Source: Propionibacteriaceae bacterium UBA6238
GTDB lineage: Bacteria > Actinomycetota > Actinomycetes > Propionibacteriales > Propionibacteriaceae
Reading direction: 5' to 3'
Length of the DNA stretch: 10,780 bases
Assembly (NCBI GenBank): GCA_002441465.1
Contig: DJWE01000019.1
Span: 48,657-59,436 of the forward strand
Under the pieces are notes generated by a model. That model searched no databases. It was given only the letters and a program-made list of their open reading frames with translations, and had not been told where the DNA came from. Below are positions 6,132 through 10,780 of this stretch, one piece after another (position 1 is the first letter of the stretch; every line of letters begins with the position of its first letter). Both the position numbers and the translations under genes were made by a program.

Positions 6132-7277
6132 TCACCTGCAGACGGGCCTGACCTCCACCGTGACCCGACCCACCGCACTTCCCCGCCTGCCCTGGCCGTC
6201 GACGTAGTCGATCCGCAGCGGGCCGGCGGAGCCGTCGGTTCCCGAGAACCCGATCAACACATTGATGCTGTCGTCCTCCCCGGCAACCGGCAGGGTCGCC
6301 GACTCCAGGGGACGTACTCGCTTCCAGACGGCCAGGCTCGCTCGAGCCACCTTGGGGTCGAGTTCGGGCGGATTGCCGTTCCACACGCCGAACATCCCGT
6401 TGGGGTCGCTCGCGCGGTGCTGGACGAAGCGGAACTCGACCTTCTCCATTCCCTGCTCGTCAAGCCAGGTCACGTTGGTGACCTGCACCGGCTCCGAGGA
6501 TTCGAAGGTGTCCAGCCCTACGGTGTGCGGCGCTCGCGTCCGCCATCGCCGTCCCACCGACCCATTCAGTGTTACGGATCGAGGTTCCCATGTAGTACCA
6601 CTTGCCGTCGGTGCATTCCTGAAGCTGGAGGTCGTACCTGCCCCATCTGAAGTAGGTGCAGTAGAAGCGATCCTGCTTGTTCTTCGCCGTGGGGAAGGTC
6701 ACCGAAGCGTCCTCCCGCAGAACCAGCGCATTCCGCCCCAACCAAGGGGACGGATTGTGCGGGCAGTCCAGGTCGACGCGACCCGTGTGTCGGCGGCAGA
6801 TGTGGCACTGGGCGCGCCGACGGTCATCCTTGGGCCCGTGGGTTCCACCGCTGACATGTTCACGCTTGCTCGCGCACCATCGAGGGCTCGGACCGACCCG
6901 GTCGTGGAGACGCGCACCGGCATCACCCGCATCTCAAGCCCTCTCGCGTGCCCGACCACGAGCCGAACGTTGAGCGTTCCGTCCTTGGCGGCCGCCGTGC
7001 GCCAGCCTGCGGTCGGCAGAACGGAGAAGCGCCCGTTCACGTCGGCCGTGCCCTTGGCAAGTAGTCGAAGGTTGGCTGCTTGCCCGACCTTCAGGCCACG
7101 GAGTTCAGGCTCCGCGTAGACCATCACCGCGAGGGCAGCAGGATCACCAATGAGCCTCTTCACAGAAACGGACAGGCCCCGGGTGGCAATGCAGGACGGG
7201 GCCGCCGTCGCCGGAGGCCCGGGAACGAGAACCGCACCTGTCAGTGCGGCACAACTCGACAATGCAAGCGTCTTCAG
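6132..7277 (-). pseudogene. Frameshifted gene for a secreted protein of unknown function
   Basis: Three consecutive open segments in two frames together read as one exported protein of about 380 residues. Segment A (7277 to about 6790) starts with a signal peptide: MKTLALSSCAALTG if CTG 7275-7277 is the start, then a hydrophobic core and an ATAA cleavage region, followed by a region ending in the ADVNGRFSV pattern common in repeated extracellular beta domains. Segment B (about 6790 to 6530) shifts frame and contains four cysteines and an aromatic-rich stretch (FYCTYFRWGRYDLQ, KWYYMG). Segment C (about 6530 to 6132) returns to frame A and ends in VTVEVRPVCR with a TGA at 6132-6134. In frame A a stop at 6699-6701 interrupts translation; in frame B a stop at 6460 does. 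No ATG or GTG start exists after the upstream TAG (7320-7322). I do not recognise the family. A decayed gene and assembly indels are both possible; a separate small gene for segment C is less likely because it lacks its own signal or ribosome binding site. Confidence 0.65.
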
Positions 7278-7293
7278 AAGCCAGCGGGGCTGT

Positions 7294-7301
7294 CTCCTCC
7301 T
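7294..7301 (-). promoter_or_regulatory. Strong Shine-Dalgarno sequence without a start codon at the right distance
   Basis: The minus strand reads AGGAGGAG. The next ATG, GTG or TTG is the TTG at 7260-7262, 31 bases on. CTG at 7282-7284 is out of frame, and CTG at 7275-7277 is in frame but 16 bases away. The site suggests the intact gene had a start near 7277-7288 that has been lost or misread. Confidence 0.6.
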
Positions 7302-7316
7302 GGGGTAGGTGGCAGG

Positions 7317-7346
7317 ACGCTAGAGCTCGCAGCAGGACCGTGTCAA
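7317..7346 (-). promoter_or_regulatory. Sigma70-type promoter for the broken secreted-protein gene
   Basis: The minus strand holds a perfect -35 TTGACA (7341-7346), an 18-base spacer and TAGCGT (7317-7322) as -10. It is the best promoter match in the window. Transcription would begin near 7310, some 10 bases before the AGGAGGAG ribosome binding site. It lies just downstream of the rplO terminator and could also feed secY by read-through. Confidence 0.65.
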
Positions 7347-7380
7347 TCAGACCCCGGACTCACCGCAGCCCGGACGCGCA

Positions 7381-7406
7381 AAGGCCCCGGCCGGAGCCGG
7401 GGCCTT
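7381..7406 (-). terminator. Intrinsic terminator after rplO, end of the spc transcript
   Basis: A perfect 11-base-pair stem, AAGGCCCCGGC with GCCGGGGCCTT, encloses a 4-base loop and starts 15 bases after the rplO stop. On the minus strand the stem is followed by only a short T run (TTT), which is normal for high-GC actinobacteria. It separates the ribosomal-protein genes from the downstream broken gene and secY. Confidence 0.8.
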
Positions 7407-7421
7407 CGTCGCTGTGGTCGA

Positions 7422-7862
7422 TCAGAGCTCGGTAGCGGTGCCGCCAGCCTTCTCGATCTTGCCCTTCGCGGACGCGGAGAACGCGTGCGCACTGACCTGG
7501 ACGGCCACGGAGATCTCGCCGTTGCCGAGCACCTTGACCAGTTCGCCATCGCGAACCGCGCCCTTGGCCACCAGGTCGGCCGGGGTGACCTGGCCGCCCT
7601 CCGGGAACAGCTCAGCGAGCCGCGCCACATTGACCACCTGGTACTCCACGCGGAACGGGTTCGCGAAACCACGCAGCTTCGGCAGCCTCATGTGCAGCGG
7701 CATCTGGCCGCCCTCGAAGTTCTCCGGGGTGTTCTTGCGCGCCCCAGTGCCCTTGGTGCCGCGCCCGGCGGTCTTGCCCTTGGACGCCTCACCGCGACCC
7801 ACACGGGTCTTCTCGGTCTTCGCGCCCGGAGCCGGACGCAGGTGATGAACCTTCAGTGCCAT
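7422..7862 (-). CDS. rplO: 50S ribosomal protein L15
   Basis: A 146-residue protein of the large subunit that binds 23S rRNA late in assembly. The N-terminal third is the family's glycine- and lysine-rich extension (GRGEASKGKTAGRGTKG, about 22-38). The globular C-terminal half holds the VNVARLAELF and VKVLGNGEI stretches. Length is normal. The ATG (7860-7862) is 1 base after the rpmD stop, with GAGGAGG about 9 bases upstream inside the rpmD end. It is the last gene of the spc transcript here because a terminator follows directly. Confidence 0.98.
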   Translation of the reverse strand: MALKVHHLRPAPGAKTEKTRVGRGEASKGKTAGRGTKGTGARKNTPENFEGGQMPLHMRLPKLRGFANPFRVEYQVVNVARLAELFPEGGQVTPADLVAKGAVRDGELVKVLGNGEISVAVQVSAHAFSASAKGKIEKAGGTATEL

Positions 7863-7863
7863 G

Positions 7864-8046
7864 TCACTCGACCTCCTCGACGGCGACGAGGTGCGGGATC
7901 GCCTTGACCATGCCCACGAGCTCGGGCCGGTCCTCGATCACCACGACGTCACCGATGCGCTTCAGCCCCAGCGATCGCAGGGTGTCACGCTGATTCTGCT
8001 TGCCACCGATCCCAGACTTGATCTGGGTCACCTTGAAACGGCTCAT
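7864..8046 (-). CDS. rpmD: 50S ribosomal protein L30
   Basis: A 60-residue large-subunit protein. It shows the family pattern FKVTQIKSGIGGKQNQRDTL (4-23), then LGLKRIGDVVVIED (26-39) and the MVKAIPHLVAVEE end. The ATG (8044-8046) overlaps the rpsE stop by 4 bases (ATGA), and a GAGGAGGG ribosome binding site lies in the end of rpsE. The rpsE-rpmD-rplO order is the conserved spc arrangement. Confidence 0.97.
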   Translation of the reverse strand: MSRFKVTQIKSGIGGKQNQRDTLRSLGLKRIGDVVVIEDRPELVGMVKAIPHLVAVEEVE

Positions 8047-8660
8047 GAGTGCGCACCCTCCTCACGGGCCCGAAGGATGGCGGCCGGGGTCACCTCGGCC
8101 ACCGAGAGGCCGCGGCGCTTGGCCACCGACTCCGGCTCCTCCAGGCTCTGCAGCGCCGCCACCGTGGCGTGCACCACGTTGATCGCGTTGTCCGAGCCGA
8201 GCGACTTGGCGAGCACGTCGTGCACGCCCGCACACTCGAGCACAGCGCGGGCCGAGCCGCCGGCGATCACGCCCGTACCCGGCGAAGCCGGACGCAGCAT
8301 CACGACACCGGCAGCCTTCTCGCCCTGCACGGGGTGGGGAATGGTGCCCTGGATGCGCGGGACGCGGAAGAAGTGCTTCTTCGCTTCCTCGACACCCTTG
8401 GCGATCGCCGCGGGCACCTCCTTGGCCTTGCCGTAGCCGACGCCGACCGTGCCGTCACCGTCGCCCACCACGACCAGCGCGGTGAAGCTGAACCGGCGAC
8501 CACCCTGGACGACCTTCGCGACGCGATTGATCGCGACCACTCGCTCCAGGTAGTTGCTCTTCTCCTTCTCGGCGGCGGCATCCCTGTTCCGACGGTCCTC
8601 GCGACCCCCGCGACGCTGCTCACCACCTGCACCGCCACCGCGGCGCTGGGTTCCATTCAT
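8043..8660 (-). CDS. rpsE: 30S ribosomal protein S5
   Basis: A 205-residue small-subunit protein involved in decoding accuracy, near S4 and S8. The first 34 residues are a charged, arginine-glycine-rich tail, longer than in Escherichia coli but usual in actinobacteria. The double-stranded-RNA-binding-like domain follows (LERVVAINRVAKVVQGGRR, 38-56, to about 101), then the C-terminal domain (HPVQGEKAAGVVMLRPASPG, 109-128, and the GVHDVLAKSLGS region). The ATG at 8658-8660 is chosen because GGAAAGG lies 11 bases upstream and because upstream in-frame codons overlap rplR in a non-coding frame. It is 25 bases after the rplR stop and overlaps rpmD. Confidence 0.97.
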   Translation of the reverse strand: MNGTQRRGGGAGGEQRRGGREDRRNRDAAAEKEKSNYLERVVAINRVAKVVQGGRRFSFTALVVVGDGDGTVGVGYGKAKEVPAAIAKGVEEAKKHFFRVPRIQGTIPHPVQGEKAAGVVMLRPASPGTGVIAGGSARAVLECAGVHDVLAKSLGSDNAINVVHATVAALQSLEEPESVAKRRGLSVAEVTPAAILRAREEGAHS

Positions 8661-8685
8661 CGTGAGTATTACCTTTCCGAGTCCG

Positions 8686-9063
8686 TCAGAATCCGAGACC
8701 GGCGTCGCGGGCACTGTCCGCCAGCGCCGCGACCCGTCCGTGGTACTTGTTGCCGGCGCGGTCGAACACGACGTTCTCCACACCAGCCTGCTTGGCCCGC
8801 TCGGCGACCAGCTTGCCGACCGCCTTCGCCTTCTCCGACTTGTCGCCGGACTCGGCCCGCAGCTCCAGCGACGACGCGGACGCCAGGGTCACCCCGACGG
8901 TGTCGTCGACCACCTGCGCAGCGATGTGCCGGCTGGACCGGAACACCACCAGCCGCGGACGGTCCGGCGTACCGGCGATCTTCTTGCGACCACGAGCCTG
9001 ACGGCGCAACCGCGCTGCGGCCTTGTCCGCCATGCCCTTGTTCGTCGACAGTGAGATAGCCAT
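8686..9063 (-). CDS. rplR: 50S ribosomal protein L18
   Basis: A 125-residue protein that binds 5S rRNA with L5 and helps anchor it in the large subunit. The basic N-terminal region (RLRRQARGRKKIAG, about 19-32) precedes PRLVVFRSSRHIAAQVVDD (36-54), and the typical end FDRAGNKYHGRVAALADSAR follows. The ATG (9061-9063) shares a base with the rplF stop (TGATG). A GTG directly before it (9064-9066) could start one residue earlier, but the ATG gives the usual MAIS beginning. A GGAAAGG ribosome binding site lies in the end of rplF. Confidence 0.97.
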   Translation of the reverse strand: MAISLSTNKGMADKAAARLRRQARGRKKIAGTPDRPRLVVFRSSRHIAAQVVDDTVGVTLASASSLELRAESGDKSEKAKAVGKLVAERAKQAGVENVVFDRAGNKYHGRVAALADSARDAGLGF

Positions 9064-9605
9064 CACTTACCCGCCTTTCCAACCTTGCGGCGAACCCGCT
9101 CGCCGGCGTAGCGCACGCCCTTGCCCTTGTACGGCTCGGGCTTGCGAATCTTGCGGATGTTGGCCGCGACCTCGCCCACCGCCTGCTTGTCGATCCCGTA
9201 GACGGTGAACCTGGTGTTGCTCTCCACCGAGAACGTGATCCCCTTCGGGGCGTTCACGATCACCGGGTGGGAGAAACCGAGGTTGAACTCCAGCTGCTCG
9301 GGGCTCTTGAGAATCACCCGGTAGCCCACGCCCACGATCTCGAGCTTCTTCTCATAACCTGCCGTGACGCCGGTGACCATGTTGGCCACCAGGGTGCGGG
9401 TCAGACCGTGCAGCGAGCGGCTCTGGCGCTCGTCGTCAGGACGGGTCACCTCCAGCTCGCCGGCCTCGTTGCGCGCGATCCGGATCGGTTCGGCGACAGT
9501 GTGCTGCAGCGAACCCTTCGGGCCCTTCACCGACACCGTCTGCCCGTCGAGGGTGACATCCACCCCGGCCGGAACGGCAATCGGAAGCCTGCCAATTCGT
9601 GACAT
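9063..9605 (-). CDS. rplF: 50S ribosomal protein L6
   Basis: A 180-residue large-subunit protein near the factor-binding centre, made of two similar beta-alpha domains. It begins MSRIGRLPIAVPAGVDV and carries the VKGPKGSL stretch. The C-terminal signature KPEPYKGKGVRYAGE lies at about 154-168. Length is standard. The ATG (9603-9605) is 18 bases after the rpsH stop, with GAGGAG 8 bases upstream, a near-ideal ribosome binding site. It is coupled to rplR by a TGATG overlap. Confidence 0.98.
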   Translation of the reverse strand: MSRIGRLPIAVPAGVDVTLDGQTVSVKGPKGSLQHTVAEPIRIARNEAGELEVTRPDDERQSRSLHGLTRTLVANMVTGVTAGYEKKLEIVGVGYRVILKSPEQLEFNLGFSHPVIVNAPKGITFSVESNTRFTVYGIDKQAVGEVAANIRKIRKPEPYKGKGVRYAGERVRRKVGKAGK

Positions 9606-9623
9606 CAGTTCAGCTCCTCGTTC

Positions 9624-10031
9624 TCACCAGACGTAGGCGAGGACTTCCCCGCCAACGCTTCGAGAGTTGGCCTCTTTGTCGGTCAGAAGACCTTGGGAGG
9701 TGGAAATGATCGCGATCCCCATGCCGCCGAGAACCTTCGGCAGCGCGGTGGACTTGGCGTAGACCCGCAGGCCCGGCTTGGAGATCCGGCGCACCCCCGC
9801 GATCGACCGCTCGCGGTTCGTGCCGTACTTGAGGGTAAGCCGCAGGGTCTTGCCGACCTCGCCCGCGCCCGGTTCGAGCACGTCGTAGCCGGCGATGTAG
9901 CCCTGCTTGGTCAAGATCTCGGCGATGCCCACCTTGATCTTGCTGTGCGGCATGGACGTCGACTCGTGGTACGCCTGGTTGGCGTTCCGCAGCCGGGTCA
10001 GCATGTCCGCGATCGGATCGGTCATGGTCAT
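9624..10031 (-). CDS. rpsH: 30S ribosomal protein S8
   Basis: A 135-residue small-subunit protein that binds the central domain of 16S rRNA and, in Escherichia coli, represses the spc operon by binding its mRNA. It begins MTMTDPIADMLTRLRNAN and ends with the S8 signature GMGIAIISTSQGLLTDKEA and LAYVW. The ATG at 10029-10031 is used; ATG 10023-10025, two codons later, also fits. AGAGG about 12 bases upstream is a modest ribosome binding site. The preceding 84-base gap to rpsN is the largest in this operon and holds a hairpin. Confidence 0.97.
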   Translation of the reverse strand: MTMTDPIADMLTRLRNANQAYHESTSMPHSKIKVGIAEILTKQGYIAGYDVLEPGAGEVGKTLRLTLKYGTNRERSIAGVRRISKPGLRVYAKSTALPKVLGGMGIAIISTSQGLLTDKEANSRSVGGEVLAYVW

Positions 10032-10061
10032 GACGTGTGGTGCCTCTTTCTCGCCATGGTT

Positions 10062-10078
10062 TCCGTCCCTGGGACGGA
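10062..10078 (-). promoter_or_regulatory. Hairpin in the rpsN-rpsH gap
   Basis: TCCGTCCC (10062-10069) and GGGACGGA (10071-10078) form a perfect 8-base inverted repeat around one base, in practice a 7-pair stem with a 3-base loop. It lies 31 bases before the rpsH start. No T run follows on the minus strand, so it is not a normal terminator. Roles in mRNA processing, stability or feedback by a ribosomal protein are possible, and none is shown. Confidence 0.4.
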
Positions 10079-10115
10079 CCTTCAGCGGGTTGTGGGTTGG
10101 TCTAGTGGTGAATGC

Positions 10116-10301
10116 TCACCAGGAGGACTTGATGACGCCGGGGAGTTCGCCCTTGTGGGCGAGCTCTCGGACGCAGATCCGGCACAGGCCGAACTTGCGG
10201 AACACGGCCTTGGGCCGGCCGCAGCGGTTGCAGCGGGTGTAGGCGCGGACGGCGAACTTGGGCTTGCGAGCCTGCTTCACCTTCAGAGCGGTCTTGGCCA
10301 T
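10116..10301 (-). CDS. rpsN: 30S ribosomal protein S14, zinc-binding (type Z) form
   Basis: A 61-residue small-subunit protein of the head region. It has the zinc ribbon C24-x2-C27 and C40-x2-C43 (TRCNRCGRP, LCRICVREL) and ends GVIKSSW. This is the short, four-cysteine form usual at the spc position in Gram-positive bacteria. Actinobacteria often also have a cysteine-free S14 elsewhere, used when zinc is scarce; none is in this window. The ATG (10299-10301) is 8 bases after the rplE stop, with only a weak GA-rich ribosome binding site, so coupling to rplE is likely. Confidence 0.97.
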   Translation of the reverse strand: MAKTALKVKQARKPKFAVRAYTRCNRCGRPKAVFRKFGLCRICVRELAHKGELPGVIKSSW

Positions 10302-10309
10302 GGTTCAGC

Positions 10310-10780
10310 TCACTTCTTCTTCTTGCCGACGAACGCGGGACGCTTGCGGACTGCCTTCTGGATCTCGTCGGCCGGGGCCTTGAACGGGAAGCCGAGCGCC
10401 TTGAGCAGCGCGCGTCCCTCGTCATCGGTGCTGGCTGTGGTCACGAAAGTGATGTCCATGCCACGCAGCTTGTCGATCCGATCCTGGTCGATCTCGTGGA
10501 ACATCACCTGTTCGGTGAGACCGAAGGTGTAGTTGCCCTGGCCGTCGAACTGCCGGGCGGAGAGACCGCGGAAGTCGCGGATACGCGGCAGGGCGAGGGT
10601 GAGCAGCCGGTCGGCGAACTCCCACATCCGGTCGCCGCGCAGGGTCACGTGGCAGCCGATCGGCATGCCTTCGCGCAGCTTGAACTGCGCGATCGACTTG
10701 CGGGCCTTGGTCACCGTCGGCTTCTGCCCGGTGATCGCGGTGAGGTCGCGCACGGCGGCGTCGATCACCTTCGAGTCACG
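10310..10780 (-). CDS. rplE: 50S ribosomal protein L5 (C-terminal 156 residues, 5' end outside window)
   Basis: This protein binds 5S rRNA and contacts the peptidyl-tRNA side of the large subunit. The visible part runs from RDSKVIDAAV at the edge through ITGQKPTVTKARKSIAQFKL, VTLRGDRMWEFADRL, RIRDFRGL, GNYTFGLTEQVMFHEID and the MDITFVTTASTDDEGRALL region to a lysine-rich end. The frame is open to position 10780, so GTG 10766-10768 is an internal valine and not a start. Roughly 25 to 35 N-terminal residues are missing, judged from the usual family length. rpsN follows after 8 bases. Confidence 0.97.
   Translation of the reverse strand, partial: RDSKVIDAAVRDLTAITGQKPTVTKARKSIAQFKLREGMPIGCHVTLRGDRMWEFADRLLTLALPRIRDFRGLSARQFDGQGNYTFGLTEQVMFHEIDQDRIDKLRGMDITFVTTASTDDEGRALLKALGFPFKAPADEIQKAVRKRPAFVGKKKK

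Noticed and set aside
7260..7280. LSSC in the signal peptide as a lipoprotein lipobox
   Set aside because: The cysteine would come only about 9 residues after the possible start, with no hydrophobic core before it; the main hydrophobic stretch lies after it, which fits signal peptidase I cleavage near ATAA.
7080..7907. Plus-strand frame across rplO and the broken gene, and 6262-7119 on the plus strand
   Set aside because: Both are antisense to better supported minus-strand coding signals and show no domain, ribosome binding site or promoter of their own.
8661..8685. TAATAC in the rplR-rpsE gap as an internal promoter
   Set aside because: There is no -35 partner, and the hexamer lies between the ribosome binding site and the rpsE start, so a transcript from it could not supply that site.
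1..10780. CRISPR arrays, tRNA or rRNA genes, transposases, phage genes, toxin-antitoxin or defence systems
   Set aside because: I looked for regular repeats, transposase DDE motifs and tRNA-like folds and found none.

Overview
This window is a high-GC, codon-biased stretch of an actinobacterial chromosome. The grounds are the GC-rich third codon positions, a short-LID adenylate kinase, a four-cysteine S14, leaderless-style promoters, and the spc ribosomal-protein order rplE-rpsN-rpsH-rplF-rplR-rpsE-rpmD-rplO. I cannot name a genus; a member of the Propionibacteriales or a related order is a guess. Nearly all genes lie on the minus strand, so transcription runs from the right edge to the left.

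Right part (7422-10780): the second half of the spc operon, from a 5'-truncated rplE through rplO. Genes overlap or are separated by 1 to 25 bases, except for an 84-base gap with a hairpin between rpsN and rpsH. All products are ordinary, full-length ribosomal proteins apart from the cut L5. A strong GC-rich hairpin (7381-7406) follows rplO and probably ends this transcript.

Middle (6000-7346): where many actinobacteria have secY directly after rplO, this chromosome carries an inserted gene for a secreted protein of unknown function. It has a good sigma70-type promoter (7317-7346) and a strong Shine-Dalgarno sequence, but no normal start codon and two compensating frameshifts. It looks like a decaying pseudogene or a sequence with errors.

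Left of that (2359-5997): secY-adk-map-panE, a tightly coupled operon (ATGA overlap, 2-base gap, TGATG overlap). secY starts a new unit with a direct-repeat-bearing leader. SecY is the translocon channel, Adk supplies nucleotide balance, Map removes initiator methionine, and the panE-like gene encodes a ketopantoate-reductase-family enzyme. infA, the usual gene after map in many actinobacteria, is not there.

Far left (1-2317): a tandem-GNAT acetyltransferase on the plus strand, divergent from an RDD-family membrane protein, followed by a DEAD-box RNA helicase cut by the window edge. All three have a TANNNT -10 element exactly 6 bases before the start codon, the arrangement of leaderless actinobacterial genes.

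I found no tRNA, rRNA, CRISPR array, insertion sequence, phage gene or new defence system. The most unusual parts are the broken secreted-protein gene splitting the spc operon and the three leaderless promoters.
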